64,000 bases of DNA from Sediminicola luteus (GCF_002514735.1 NZ_NBWU01000009.1:36463-100462), one strand, 5' to 3'. Counted from the first letter of the stretch, positions 41,095 to 50,800 are shown. Notes: generated from the sequence alone by a model not told the origin. Numbers and translations are program-made.

Positions 41095-43499
41095 TGAACA
41101 AGCATATCAGAAAAGTAGCTGTCATTGGCTCCGGTATTATGGGAAGTGGTATTGCCTGCCATTTTGCCAATATCGGGGTAGAAGTGCTCTTATTGGATAT
41201 CGTTCCACGTGAACTGACCGATAAAGAAAAGGCCAAAGGGCTTAGCCTAGAAGACAAAGTCGTACGTAACCGTTTGGTGAACGACGCCTTGGCCAAGGCC
41301 TTAAAGTCTAAACCTTCGCCTATTTACCACAAAAAATTCGCCAGCCGTATCAAAACCGGAAATTTGGAAGACGATATCGCCAAGGTATCGCAAGCCGATT
41401 GGATTATTGAAGTGGTGGTAGAACGTTTGGACATTAAGCAACAAGTGTTCGAAAAATTGGAGCAACACCGTACCCCGGGTACCTTGATTACCTCTAACAC
41501 TTCGGGCATTCCGATCAAATTTATGAGTGAAGGCCGCAGCGAAGATTTTCAGAAAAACTTCTGTGGCACCCACTTCTTTAATCCGGCCCGATATCTAAAG
41601 CTGTTTGAGATTATACCAGGCCCAAAAACGGATGCTTCCGTATTGGAGATCCTAAATGGGTATGGCGAACGCTTCTTGGGCAAAACCTCTGTGGTAGCCA
41701 AAGACACCCCTGCTTTTATCGGTAACCGTATTGGTATTTTCAGCATCCAAAGCCTTTTCCATATGGTCAAGGAAATGGGTATGACGGTTGAGGAAGTCGA
41801 TAAATTGAGTGGCCCCGTTATCGGGCGGCCCAAATCGGCAACTTTCCGTACGGTAGATGTTGTAGGCCTAGACACCTTGGTACATGTGGCCAATGGTTTG
41901 TACGAGCATTGTGCGCATGATGAAAGACACGAACTGTTCAAACTGCCCGATTTTATCGCCACCATGGTCGATAACAAATGGTTGGGTAGTAAGACCGGAC
42001 AAGGTTTTTATAAAAAAATAAAGAACGAGAAGGGCAAGAGTGAAATCTTGAGTTTGGATCTTAGTACTATGGAGTATAGGGCCAAACAAAAAGCCAAATT
42101 CGCCACCTTAGAACTCACTAAAACGGTAGACAAGGTTATTGACCGCTTCCCTATTCTAGTGGGTGGTAAAGACAAGGCTGGTGAATTTTACCGCAAAAGT
42201 TTCGCCCAATTATTCGCCTATGTATCACACCGTATCCCCGAGATTACCAATGAGCTTTATAAGATAGACGATGCCATGAAGGCCGGGTTTGGCTGGGAGC
42301 ATGGTCCTTTCCAGATATGGGATGCCATTGGTGTTCAAAAAGGTATGGACTTGATCGCTGCCGAAGGACAACAGGCGGCATCTTGGGTGCAAGAAATGCT
42401 CGATGCTGGTCACACTTCTTTTTATACCGTAAAAGAAGGTGCCACCTATTTTTATGATATTCCTGCTAAGCAGGCCACCAAGGTGCCGGGGCAAGATGCC
42501 TTTATCATTTTGGACAACATCCGTAAGAGCAAGGCGGTTTACAAAAACCCCGGTTTGGTTGTAGAAGATCTGGGCGATGGTATTTTGAATGCTGAGTTCC
42601 AGTCGAAAATGAATACCCTAGGTGGCGATGTTATTGCCGGGCTCAACAAGGCCATAGATATTGCCGAAAAAGATTTCCAAGGTTTGGTAATCGGTAACCA
42701 AGGGGCCAACTTCTCAGTTGGGGCCAATATCGGTATGATCTTTATGATGGCCGTAGAACAAGAGTACGACGAGCTGAACATGGCCATTAAAATGTTCCAA
42801 GAGACCATGATGCGCATGCGTTATTCCGATATCCCTGTTATATCGGCACCACATGGTATGACCTTTGGTGGTGGTTGTGAGCTTTCGTTACATGCCGATA
42901 AGGTAGTCGCTGCGGCCGAATCGTATATCGGATTGGTTGAATTCGGTATTGGGGTGATCCCAGGTGGTGCCGGAACCAAGGAAATGACCCTAAGGGCTTC
43001 GGACCGTTATAGAAAGAACGATGTGGAGTTGAACATACTCCAAGAGTATTTCCTCACCATTGGTATGGCCAAGGTTTCTACTTCGGCCTACGAGGCCTTT
43101 GATTTGGGAATACTTGAAAAAGGTAAAGATGTAGTGGTCGTCAACCGTGACAGACAAATCGCTACTGCCAAGGCCCATGCCAAACTCATGGCCGAAGCCG
43201 GATACACCCAAAAAGCCCGTCGTACCGATGTACGGGTGCTGGGTAAACAAGCTTTGGGTATGTTCTTGGTAGGTACCGATTCTATGGAAGCCGGAGGCTA
43301 TATCTCTGAGCACGATAAGAAAATTGCCAACAAACTGGCCTATGTAATGGCCGGGGGCGATCTATCGGAACCCTCTTTGGTCAGTGAAGATTACCTTTTG
43401 GACCTAGAACGTGAAGCCTTCTTAAGCTTATGTACCGAACGCAAGACTTTAGAACGGATTCAATACATGCTTAAGAACGGAAAACCACTTAGAAACTAA
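41094..43499 (+). CDS. 3-hydroxyacyl-CoA dehydrogenase/enoyl-CoA hydratase fusion
   Basis: Bifunctional beta-oxidation enzyme of 801 aa, with the dehydrogenase first and the hydratase last, opposite to the FadB order. The NAD site is GSGIMGSGIACHFA. Dehydrogenase family motifs are GTHFFNPARYLKLFE and NRIGIFS. The hydratase part (about 485-800) has GANFSVGANIGMIF and GGGCELSLHADKVV with LVEFGIGVIPGGAGTKEM. I start it at the ATG at 41094, which overlaps the marR stop, rather than at the TTG one codon upstream. Steps covered: trans-2-enoyl-CoA to 3-hydroxyacyl-CoA to 3-ketoacyl-CoA. Confidence 0.93.
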   Translation: MNKHIRKVAVIGSGIMGSGIACHFANIGVEVLLLDIVPRELTDKEKAKGLSLEDKVVRNRLVNDALAKALKSKPSPIYHKKFASRIKTGNLEDDIAKVSQADWIIEVVVERLDIKQQVFEKLEQHRTPGTLITSNTSGIPIKFMSEGRSEDFQKNFCGTHFFNPARYLKLFEIIPGPKTDASVLEILNGYGERFLGKTSVVAKDTPAFIGNRIGIFSIQSLFHMVKEMGMTVEEVDKLSGPVIGRPKSATFRTVDVVGLDTLVHVANGLYEHCAHDERHELFKLPDFIATMVDNKWLGSKTGQGFYKKIKNEKGKSEILSLDLSTMEYRAKQKAKFATLELTKTVDKVIDRFPILVGGKDKAGEFYRKSFAQLFAYVSHRIPEITNELYKIDDAMKAGFGWEHGPFQIWDAIGVQKGMDLIAAEGQQAASWVQEMLDAGHTSFYTVKEGATYFYDIPAKQATKVPGQDAFIILDNIRKSKAVYKNPGLVVEDLGDGILNAEFQSKMNTLGGDVIAGLNKAIDIAEKDFQGLVIGNQGANFSVGANIGMIFMMAVEQEYDELNMAIKMFQETMMRMRYSDIPVISAPHGMTFGGGCELSLHADKVVAAAESYIGLVEFGIGVIPGGAGTKEMTLRASDRYRKNDVELNILQEYFLTIGMAKVSTSAYEAFDLGILEKGKDVVVVNRDRQIATAKAHAKLMAEAGYTQKARRTDVRVLGKQALGMFLVGTDSMEAGGYISEHDKKIANKLAYVMAGGDLSEPSLVSEDYLLDLEREAFLSLCTERKTLERIQYMLKNGKPLRN

Positions 43500-43508
43500 G
43501 GCCCCCTA

Positions 43509-43578
43509 TCCCCCTATGGGGGAATAATTTATTGATAAATCAAAAACAACCCCTAAACTCCCTCTCCTTTGGAGAGGG
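43509..43578. repeat. Two perfect hairpin repeats in the operon spacer
   Basis: TCCCCC-TAT-GGGGGA (43509-43523) and CCCTCTCC-TTT-GGAGAGGG (43560-43578), the second followed by GTTGGGGAGAGG. Such palindromic units resemble repeats scattered in Bacteroidota genomes. They lie between the dehydrogenase and thiolase genes and lack T tracts, so they are not intrinsic terminators, though they may stabilise or process the mRNA. Confidence 0.6.
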
Positions 43579-43592
43579 TTGGGGAGAGGCTT

Positions 43593-44783
43593 ATGAAAAC
43601 AGCATATATAGTTAAAGGATACCGAACAGCCGTTGGTAAGGCACCAAGGGGATTGTTCCGATTTAAGCGCCCAGACGAGTTGGCGGCCGAGACCATTGAG
43701 CACTTGATCGCCCAAGTGCCCCAACTGGATAAAACCAGGATAGACGACGTTATCGTGGGTAATGCCATGCCAGAGGCCGAACAAGGTCTTAATATGGCTC
43801 GTTTGATCTCGCTTATGGGATTAAAGGTGGAAGACGTTCCCGGGGTAACCGTAAACCGGTATTGTGCCTCCGGATTGGAAACTATCGGTATCGCCACGGC
43901 AAAGATACAAGCAGGTATGGCCGATTGTATAATCGCGGGTGGGGCCGAAAGTATGAGTTATATACCCATGGGTGGTTACAAACCCGTTCCCGATTATAAA
44001 GCGGCCAAAGCCGGTAACGAAGATTACTATTGGGGCATGGGGTTAACTGCAGAAGCGGTGGCCAATCAATTCAAGGTTTCGCGTGAGGACCAAGATGAAT
44101 TTGCCTATAACTCACACCAAAAAGCATTAAAGGCCCAGGCCGAAAATCGTTTCGACGACCAAATCGTGCCCATTGATGTGGAACATACCTTTATCAATGC
44201 CGCCGGTAAAAAGGAGACAAAAAATTATTCAGTAGCTAAAGACGAGGGGCCACGTGCCGATACCTCGGTAGAACGTTTAGGGAAGTTACGACCCGTATTT
44301 GCAGAAGGTGGTAGTGTAACTGCGGGTAATTCTTCCCAAATGAGCGACGGTGCTGCTTTTGTATTGATCATGAGCGAAGACATGGTCAAAGAATTGAACC
44401 TAGAGCCCATTGCCCGTTTGGTTAACTATGCCGCTGCCGGTGTAGAACCACGCATTATGGGTATTGGTCCGGTTAAAGCCATTCCGAAAGCCTTAAAGCA
44501 GGCTGGCCTACAGCAAAACGATATCGATTTGATCGAACTGAACGAAGCCTTTGCCTCGCAATCTTTGGCGGTAATCCGCGAGTTGGACCTGAACCCGGAC
44601 ATTATCAATGTCAACGGTGGTGCCATAGCCTTGGGCCACCCACTGGGTTGTACTGGGGCCAAACTATCGGTACAGTTGTTCGATGAGATGCGCAAACGCG
44701 ACATGAACGGAAAATACGGTATGGTAACCATGTGCGTAGGTACCGGACAAGGCGCCGCTGGGATTTTTGAATTTTTAAAATAG
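43593..44783 (+). CDS. Acetyl-CoA acyltransferase (3-ketoacyl-CoA thiolase)
   Basis: Last step of beta-oxidation: 3-ketoacyl-CoA plus CoA to acyl-CoA plus acetyl-CoA. The 396-aa enzyme has the acyl-binding Cys in [12 protein letters not shown], the His in [19 protein letters not shown] and the base Cys in [10 protein letters not shown]. The ATG at 43593 is chosen over a TTG at 43569 because the eight extra residues are encoded by the hairpin repeat. It follows the dehydrogenase by 93 bases, including the repeats. Confidence 0.95.
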   Translation: MKTAYIVKGYRTAVGKAPRGLFRFKRPDELAAETIEHLIAQVPQLDKTRIDDVIVGNAMPEAEQGLNMARLISLMGLKVEDVPGVTVNRYCASGLETIGIATAKIQAGMADCIIAGGAESMSYIPMGGYKPVPDYKAAKAGNEDYYWGMGLTAEAVANQFKVSREDQDEFAYNSHQKALKAQAENRFDDQIVPIDVEHTFINAAGKKETKNYSVAKDEGPRADTSVERLGKLRPVFAEGGSVTAGNSSQMSDGAAFVLIMSEDMVKELNLEPIARLVNYAAAGVEPRIMGIGPVKAIPKALKQAGLQQNDIDLIELNEAFASQSLAVIRELDLNPDIINVNGGAIALGHPLGCTGAKLSVQLFDEMRKRDMNGKYGMVTMCVGTGQGAAGIFEFLK

Positions 44784-44791
44784 CGCAGAGA

Positions 44792-44820
44792 AAATAGAAT
44801 ATAGAAAATAGAGCAAAGAC
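44792..44820 (+). repeat. Left terminal inverted repeat of the four-helix-bundle cassette
   Basis: AG-rich, with core ATAGAAAATAGAGCAAAGAC (44801-44820), 8 bases before the gene start. Confidence 0.6.
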
Positions 44821-44828
44821 AAGAACAG

Positions 44829-45185
44829 GTGAAACGTCATAACTACAAGAAACTTATAATTTGGCAGCAAGGTTTGGAAATTGCCCAGCAGGTTTCTGAT
44901 GTTTTGGTGGAATTCCCTAAGCATGAAAGATATGATTTAAGTTCCCAAATAAGTCGCTGTTCCATTACCATGCCAAGTAATATTGCGGATGGATCGGCAC
45001 GAACGGATAAATCTTTCAAGCATTTTATCAATATGGCTTTGGGTTCTTCTTTTGAACTTATCACCCAATTGTCGATTGCTTATCATAGAAAGTATATAAC
45101 CCAAAACAATTTAATCAGCTTAGAAGGGAAAATTGAAGAATGGCAAAAAATGACCATGGGATTCCAGAATGGTCTTGACTCCTAG
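44829..45185 (+). CDS. Four-helix bundle protein (S23 / IVS-encoded protein family)
   Basis: A 118-aa protein of the family first seen in intervening sequences of 23S rRNA genes. Family marks are [17 protein letters not shown], then [29 protein letters not shown], and the end segment [14 protein letters not shown]. Related Avd proteins help reverse transcriptase in diversity-generating retroelements, but no such partner is here. The start is GTG at 44829. The gene lies inside the beta-oxidation operon yet has no link to lipid metabolism; both flanks carry a 29-bp inverted repeat, 24 of 29 identical, which suggests it was inserted as a unit. Function of stand-alone copies is unknown. Confidence 0.9.
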   Translation: MKRHNYKKLIIWQQGLEIAQQVSDVLVEFPKHERYDLSSQISRCSITMPSNIADGSARTDKSFKHFINMALGSSFELITQLSIAYHRKYITQNNLISLEGKIEEWQKMTMGFQNGLDS

Positions 45186-45213
45186 TCTTTCCTCTATTTT
45201 CTATTCTCTATCA
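45185..45213 (-). repeat. Right terminal inverted repeat of the four-helix-bundle cassette
   Basis: Mirror of the left repeat: read on the minus strand, ATAGAAAATAGAGGAAAGAC, starting at the last base of the gene's stop codon. The acyl-CoA dehydrogenase ATG follows 10 bases after the repeat. Confidence 0.6.
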
Positions 45214-45222
45214 TCTTATATT

Positions 45223-47022
45223 ATGGAAAAAGATATCATAAGAGGCGGGCAATTCTTGGTTAAGGATGTGCCATGCGATGCGATTTTCACCCCAGAAGAT
45301 CTTAACGAAGAACAAAAAATGATGCGCGATAGCGTAAAGGAATTCGCGGATCGTGAACTATGGGCCAACTGGGAGCGCTTTGAAGCCAAAGATTATGCTT
45401 TTACCGAGGCCTGTATGAAAAAGGCCGGTGAAATGGGCCTTTTAGCCGTGGCCGTACCGGAAAAATATGAAGGCCTGGGTATGGGCTTTGTATCTACCGT
45501 AATGGTATGTGATTATATTTCGGGTGCAACGGGATCGTTCAGTACGGCCTTTGGTGCCCATACCGGAATCGGTACTATGCCCATTACCTTATATGGAACG
45601 GAAGAACAAAAACAAAAATATGTACCTAAACTGGCTTCGGGCGAATGGTTCGGTGCTTATTGTTTAACCGAGCCCGGTGCAGGTTCCGATGCCAATTCAG
45701 GTAAGACCAAGGCGGTATTGTCAGAAGATGGAAGTCATTATTTGATCTCAGGTCAGAAAATGTGGATTTCCAATGCCGGTTTCTGTAACCTGTTCATCGT
45801 TTTCGCTCGAATCGAAGACGACAAAAACATTACCGGGTTTATCATAGAAAATGATCCTTCTAACGGAATAAGTTTAGGCGATGAGGAAAAGAAATTGGGT
45901 ATCCACTCCTCCTCTACCCGTCAGGTGTTCTTTAATGAAACCAAGGTGCCGGTAGAAAATATGCTATCGGAGCGTGGAAATGGGTTTAAAATTGCTATGA
46001 ATGCCCTAAACGTGGGCCGTATTAAATTAGCCGCGGGTTGTTTAGATGCCCAACGCCGTGTATTGGGTGAGGCCGTAAACTACGCCAACGAACGTATACA
46101 GTTCAAAACCCCGATCATGAACTTTGGGGCCATTAAGGCCAAAATCGCCCAAATGGCCATCAATGCCTATGTTGGTGAATCGGCCACGTATAGGGCGGCA
46201 AAAGATATTGAAAACAGAATAGCCATCAGGGAAGCCGCCGGTAACAGTCACCAGGAAGCCGAATTAAAGGGTGTGGAAGAATTCGCTATTGAATGTTCCA
46301 TTCTTAAAGTCGCTGTTTCTGAAGATATACAACAAACCGCCGATGAAGGGGTCCAGGTTTTTGGTGGTATGGGCTTTTCGGCCGATACACCTATGGAATC
46401 GGCTTGGCGCGATGCCCGAATCTCCAGGATCTATGAAGGTACCAATGAAATCAACCGTATGCTTACCGTGGGTATGTTGGTCAAAAAAGCCATGAAAGGT
46501 CATGTTGACCTATTGGGACCTGCTACCGCCGTAGGGGAAGAGCTAATGGGTATTCCTTCTTTTGAAGTTCCTGATTTCTCGGCCTGCATGTCTGAAGAAA
46601 AAGATATGGTACACCGATTAAAGAAGGTGTTCTTAATGGTAGCCGGATCGGCCGTTCAAAAGTTTGGTCCTGCCTTGGAAGAACATCAGCAATTGTTGCT
46701 ATGCGCTTCCGATATATTGATAGAGACCTATATGGCGGAATCGGCCATATTGCGTACAGAAAAGAATGTAAAACGCTTTGGGGAAGACGCCCAAAAGACA
46801 CAGATAGCCATGGCACAATTGTACCTGTATCAGGCCGTGGATATCGTGATCAGCAAGGCCAAGGAGGCCATTGTTTCCTTTGCCGAGGGCGATGAGCAAC
46901 GCATGATGCTTATGGGCCTTAAGCGTTTTACCAAGTATACCAACCATCCGAATGTTGTCGCTTTACGAGAACAAATTGCCGACAAGATTGCAGCGGATAA
47001 CCGATATACATTTGATGCATAG
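45223..47022 (+). CDS. Acyl-CoA dehydrogenase, long form
   Basis: First step of beta-oxidation, FAD-linked. The 599-aa protein is longer than the usual ~380-aa ACAD because of a C-terminal helical extension (about 430-599), like that of very-long-chain acyl-CoA dehydrogenases. FAD-binding and family motifs are visible: CLTEPGAGSDANSGKTKAV, KMWISNAGFCNLFIVFARI and YEGTNEINRMLTVGMLVKKAM. The catalytic Glu is the Glu of YEGTNEI. Start: ATG 45223; upstream extension to 45169 would run through the inverted repeat. Ends the operon; strong terminator follows. Confidence 0.93.
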   Translation: MEKDIIRGGQFLVKDVPCDAIFTPEDLNEEQKMMRDSVKEFADRELWANWERFEAKDYAFTEACMKKAGEMGLLAVAVPEKYEGLGMGFVSTVMVCDYISGATGSFSTAFGAHTGIGTMPITLYGTEEQKQKYVPKLASGEWFGAYCLTEPGAGSDANSGKTKAVLSEDGSHYLISGQKMWISNAGFCNLFIVFARIEDDKNITGFIIENDPSNGISLGDEEKKLGIHSSSTRQVFFNETKVPVENMLSERGNGFKIAMNALNVGRIKLAAGCLDAQRRVLGEAVNYANERIQFKTPIMNFGAIKAKIAQMAINAYVGESATYRAAKDIENRIAIREAAGNSHQEAELKGVEEFAIECSILKVAVSEDIQQTADEGVQVFGGMGFSADTPMESAWRDARISRIYEGTNEINRMLTVGMLVKKAMKGHVDLLGPATAVGEELMGIPSFEVPDFSACMSEEKDMVHRLKKVFLMVAGSAVQKFGPALEEHQQLLLCASDILIETYMAESAILRTEKNVKRFGEDAQKTQIAMAQLYLYQAVDIVISKAKEAIVSFAEGDEQRMMLMGLKRFTKYTNHPNVVALREQIADKIAADNRYTFDA

Positions 47023-47049
47023 AAATTTATCGAACTGTTATGCACACAA

Positions 47050-47079
47050 AAAAAGCCACTTCGTGAGAAGTGGCTTTTT
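47050..47079. terminator. Terminator of the beta-oxidation operon
   Basis: AAAAAGCCACTT (47050-47061) and AAGTGGCTTTTT (47068-47079): 12-bp perfect stem with A and T tracts on the two sides, between convergent genes. Confidence 0.9.
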
Positions 47080-47101
47080 CTTTATAGAAGCGTGCTTTCA
47101 C

Positions 47102-47587
47102 TTACTTCATCATCTCTTGAAGCTCACCTGCCTTTTTAGCCAAATAGTCCGTCAACTTAGCGGCATCTTCGGCATTTAGGTTTTTGGTAAGTTCACTGGC
47201 TTTTTTAGAAAGTTCGTTACCCTTTTTGGTCAAAGAAGCCATAGCGGTCATGTTCTTATCTTCCAACACTTTTTTATAGTCGGCCATATAAGACTCATAA
47301 CTCTTTACATAAGCCGTAACTTCTTCACTTTCGAAAGTAGGAAGTCCATCGACTAATTTTTCGGCTTCTTCTTTTACGTTATCAGCAGCTTCCTCTATTT
47401 TATCGGCAGCCGCCTCACCGGCTTCAGATACTTCCTTGGCAACGGCATCCGCAGTTTCCTCGATTTGCTCTGCGGCTTCCTCCATGGCTTCCACTCCGTT
47501 TTCTTTAGCTTTATTGGCATCTTTACAAGAAACACCGATTACCAAAGTGGCCATGGCCAAAATCTGAAATACGTTTTTAATCTTCAT
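47102..47587 (-). CDS. Acidic helical lipoprotein, function unknown
   Basis: A 161-aa protein with a lipoprotein signal (VFQILAMATLVIGVSC, Cys21 anchor). Residues 25-80 are a Glu/Ala-rich amphipathic helix with an apolipoprotein- or LEA-like repeat (EEAAEQIEETADAVAKEVSEAG); the rest is Lys-rich helix (LTKKGNELSKKASELTKNLN). Presumably in the outer membrane or periplasm. No enzymatic motif. Monocistronic and convergent with the beta-oxidation operon. Confidence 0.7.
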   Translation of the reverse strand: MKIKNVFQILAMATLVIGVSCKDANKAKENGVEAMEEAAEQIEETADAVAKEVSEAGEAAADKIEEAADNVKEEAEKLVDGLPTFESEEVTAYVKSYESYMADYKKVLEDKNMTAMASLTKKGNELSKKASELTKNLNAEDAAKLTDYLAKKAGELQEMMK

Positions 47588-47721
47588 CGTAATTATTTAA
47601 AGTTTGTAAAAAATGGTTCGTACACTCCAAATACGTTAAAAATCACGAATTGGTTCATTTTACATTGTTTTTTTTAGGAATATAACATTCAACACCAACC
47701 TCTTTATAGTTTATAAGACAC

Positions 47722-47750
47722 AAAAAAGCCCCCAAAATGGAGGCTTTTGA
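47722..47750 (-). terminator. Terminator of the DPP III gene
   Basis: AAAAGCCCCCAAAATGGAGGCTTTT: on the minus strand a stem AAAAGCC/GGCTTTT with T6 following. Confidence 0.75.
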
Positions 47751-47771
47751 AAATACTAATAAAATGATTCC

Positions 47772-49793
47772 TTATTTTAAGAAACCAAAACGTTGGGCAT
47801 AGTCCAACATTTGCGCACTGAAGGTTTCAGGCTGTTCAATAACGATATCGGTTATAGTACCATCGGCATCGGTTTGTGGCACCATTACCGGATTCACAAA
47901 GCCACTATATGGGGCCGAGGTAAACTGTTCGTTTCTTTTCAATACCTCCGCGTGTAGGGCCTGGTCAACTTTTACACCATAGCCTTCCACCAAATCTTGG
48001 GCGGCCTTAAAATCGCCTTCCGATTTAATGCGTTGGGTCTCGCGTAACAGTTGCCCGAACAATTCGCGTAATTTTTGGTAGTCGTTTACCTTAAAATAGG
48101 TTTTTCCATCGCGGCTAACCTTTTCGATTACATTATCGGGCTGTCCCTTTTCAAAGGCCCAAGCCGAAACCCATTGACGGTTTACCATATGGTCTTCTTC
48201 TATATCATCACCCAACTCTATACGGATCAATTGGGTCATGAGTCCGTTTCTGATATATCCATCATAGGCGGCCTTCCCGGTTTTCTCCCAATCGGTAACC
48301 AGACCCAATTCTTGTAGTTTGGGATCCATTAGATAGTACAGACCTACCAAATCGGCACGACCTTCTTCCATAGTAGAGGCGTAATTCTGTAAGGTCTCCT
48401 TGGGTTGACCGATACCTGGGTTGATTTGCCCCGAGGCATGACCAATAACTTCATGTAATGCAGTATGTAGCTTATCGGCTTTTTGTCCGAACTCCTCTTC
48501 CAAAGCAATCTCTTCTTCGTCATGGGCAAATTCCTTTAATCGCCCGGAGCCTCCAGCATTATTATAGGAATTGATAATATTCCCTAAAGAAACCGATTTG
48601 CTACCATGTTCTTGACGGATCCAATTGTTGTTGGGCAAGTTTACACCGATAGGCGTACTGGGCGAAGCATCGCCCGCTTCACCGGCCACGTTTATGGTCT
48701 TGTACGATATACCAACTACATCTTTCTTTTTGTGTTCGTCCATCAAGGGCGCATTATCTTCGAACCACTGTGCATTGGCCGACAATACCTCCATTTGTTT
48801 CGACATCTCAAAGTCCTTCAATTGTACAATGGTCTCATAAGAACCTTTAATACCTTTGGGGTCATTATAGACTTCAACAAAGCCACTGATCCAATCGATA
48901 TTGCCTTGGGTACTGTTTACCCATGCAATGGCATATTCGTCCCAGGTATGCAGATTACCTGTTTTGTAATAGTCGATCAATAGACCCAAGGTTTTGGCCT
49001 GCTGGTCGTTTTCGGCCACTCCTTGGGCCAATTCCAACCATTTTACCATTTCATCTATAGCGGCGCCATATAGCCCTCCCGATTTCCAGACCTTTTCTAC
49101 CAGCACACCGTTCTCTCGTACCAAAGTACTGTTCAGACCGGTTTCAATGGGTCGACCCTCAGGCCCTTTGTCCGCCTTGGCGTAAAAGGCTTCTACACCG
49201 GCATTGGTAATATCAGGGCCATAAAAATTCACTGCAGAGGCCGCTACATTGTCAACCCCTTTTTTCTTATTTACTTTTTTGGCATCGGCATCATTGAAAA
49301 TCACCTCAAAAGCCTCACCCTCCAGCTGAGCACCGGTCTCGCTTAGCATTCCTTTAAGATAGTCGGGACTAAAACCTGCTGGGAGTTTATCATTCGAATA
49401 ATGGTGATGTATACCGTTACTGAACCACACCCGTTTTAGGTAGGTCTCAAAGGCCTTCCAATCTTCAGAATTTTTATCACCTTTATAATTGGCATACACT
49501 TTTTCCAAGGCAGCTCGAATACTGAGGTTATGACGGTAGTTTTGATCCCACATCATATCCCGGCCCGACAATCCGGCCTGGGTAAGGTAATATACCAGTT
49601 TTTTCTCCTTAAGGGTGAGGTCTTCAAAACCTGGGATTTGATAGCGTAACACCTTAACATCGGCAAATTGTTCCACAAAAGTTTCGTAGGCTACTTTTTC
49701 CGGGGTTTCTACCACTTCCGGAGCTTTTTCTTGTTTACAAGCTCCCATTACACCGGCTAAAACCAAGCCCATGCAAAGCAATTTCCATTTCAT
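47772..49793 (-). CDS. Dipeptidyl peptidase III lipoprotein (M49)
   Basis: A 673-aa zinc exopeptidase that removes N-terminal dipeptides. The start at 49793 gives the lipoprotein signal LLCMGLVLAGVMGAC (Cys18 anchor), so it is exported, unlike mammalian DPP III. The M49 zinc motif HEVIGH (HExxGH) and the second Glu in EEGRADLVGLYYL, the EEcRAD-like motif, are intact. Substrate-pocket residues SYKTINVAGE and LPNNNWIRQEHGSKSVSLGNI are recognisable. Divergent from the beta-propeller gene at 49929. Confidence 0.92.
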   Translation of the reverse strand: MKWKLLCMGLVLAGVMGACKQEKAPEVVETPEKVAYETFVEQFADVKVLRYQIPGFEDLTLKEKKLVYYLTQAGLSGRDMMWDQNYRHNLSIRAALEKVYANYKGDKNSEDWKAFETYLKRVWFSNGIHHHYSNDKLPAGFSPDYLKGMLSETGAQLEGEAFEVIFNDADAKKVNKKKGVDNVAASAVNFYGPDITNAGVEAFYAKADKGPEGRPIETGLNSTLVRENGVLVEKVWKSGGLYGAAIDEMVKWLELAQGVAENDQQAKTLGLLIDYYKTGNLHTWDEYAIAWVNSTQGNIDWISGFVEVYNDPKGIKGSYETIVQLKDFEMSKQMEVLSANAQWFEDNAPLMDEHKKKDVVGISYKTINVAGEAGDASPSTPIGVNLPNNNWIRQEHGSKSVSLGNIINSYNNAGGSGRLKEFAHDEEEIALEEEFGQKADKLHTALHEVIGHASGQINPGIGQPKETLQNYASTMEEGRADLVGLYYLMDPKLQELGLVTDWEKTGKAAYDGYIRNGLMTQLIRIELGDDIEEDHMVNRQWVSAWAFEKGQPDNVIEKVSRDGKTYFKVNDYQKLRELFGQLLRETQRIKSEGDFKAAQDLVEGYGVKVDQALHAEVLKRNEQFTSAPYSGFVNPVMVPQTDADGTITDIVIEQPETFSAQMLDYAQRFGFLK

Positions 49794-49928
49794 ATATCGA
49801 ATGATTTGATTAAACTTTAAAATTACGAAATCCGCAGTGAAACACCTACAAAAGAACACAATATTCAATTTGACTTCCGAAATCGGACTATTGAATTGTT
49901 ATTCCTTATTTTTAGCAAAAATCCGTAG

Positions 49929-50768
49929 ATGAAATTCCGTATGCTCATGGCCATTTTGGCTGCCCCTCTTTTTCTTTTGGCCCAACCGGAGACGGAAGTC
50001 TTTGTTTTTGATTTGGACATGGCCGCCAAAAGCATTACAAACCCCAAGAACATTAGTAACAATCCGGGTTACGACAACCAACCCAGCTTTGTTACCGATT
50101 CCACCTTGGTATTTGCCTATTCGGTACATGGCCAGCCCGATATTCTTTTTTATGAACTCACATCTGGATATAGTATTCGGCTAACGGATACCCCTGGTGG
50201 GGAATATTCCCCTACCCCTACCCCAGATGAAAGTTCTTTTTCATTTATCCGTCTAGATCCCGATGGCAAACAGTTATTGTACAAACTTGGAAAAGACAAA
50301 AAAGCAGAGCCCCTTCATAACACTTTGGTTATTGGATACCATGCCTGGATTAATCACGATGAATTATTAGCATTCGTTTTAGGTGAACCAAGTACCTTGG
50401 TGAAGGTTAATACTACTGATGGCAGCCATAAAACCTTGGACTCGAATATTGGACGTTCGCTACATAAACATCCTAAATCGGGTAAGATGCTATACATTTC
50501 GAAATCCAATTCAGATTGGACCATTAACAGTTGGGACCCAAAAAGAGGAACAATCGAAACGGTTACCAAAACCCTAGCGGAGCAAGAAGATTTTTGTATT
50601 CACCCCAACGGCATTTTACTAATGGGTATGGGTGACCAATTGTATTATTCCCAGCACGGCCAATGGAAACCCTTGGCCAATGTAGGTGCGTTCGGCATTA
50701 AAAACATCAGTAGATTGGCCGTTAGTCCAAATGGAAAACGATTGGCCTTGGTCGGTGAACTACAATAA
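49929..50768 (+). CDS. Exported TolB-like beta-propeller protein
   Basis: A 279-aa protein with a signal peptide (MLMAILAAPLFLLAQ) and WD40/PD40-like repeats: ISNNPGYDNQPSFVTDSTLVFAYSV, LTDTPGGEYSPTPTPDESSFSFIRL and SRLAVSPNGKRLALVGEL. Such propellers bind partner proteins or sugars. No enzymatic motif. A 32-base spacer separates it from the pseudouridine synthase gene. Confidence 0.72.
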   Translation: MKFRMLMAILAAPLFLLAQPETEVFVFDLDMAAKSITNPKNISNNPGYDNQPSFVTDSTLVFAYSVHGQPDILFYELTSGYSIRLTDTPGGEYSPTPTPDESSFSFIRLDPDGKQLLYKLGKDKKAEPLHNTLVIGYHAWINHDELLAFVLGEPSTLVKVNTTDGSHKTLDSNIGRSLHKHPKSGKMLYISKSNSDWTINSWDPKRGTIETVTKTLAEQEDFCIHPNGILLMGMGDQLYYSQHGQWKPLANVGAFGIKNISRLAVSPNGKRLALVGELQ

Positions 50769-50800
50769 GCATTCGCTGGCAAAACCCTATTTTTGCGGCA

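Larger units (their letters stand above)
44792..45213. mobile_element. Candidate non-autonomous element: four-helix-bundle gene with 29-bp terminal inverted repeats
   Basis: The ends 44792-44820 and 45185-45213 are inverted repeats that agree in 24 of 29 positions and enclose the gene 44829-45185. The unit lies between the thiolase stop and the acyl-CoA dehydrogenase start, interrupting an otherwise tight operon. No transposase or reverse transcriptase is encoded and no target-site duplication is evident. Mobility is an inference. Confidence 0.45.

Noticed and set aside
43509..43578. Intrinsic terminators inside the beta-oxidation operon
   Set aside because: No T tract after either hairpin, and downstream genes have no promoter of their own visible.
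44829..45185. Part of a diversity-generating retroelement (Avd)
   Set aside because: No reverse transcriptase and no template/variable repeat pair in the window; only the fold family is shared.
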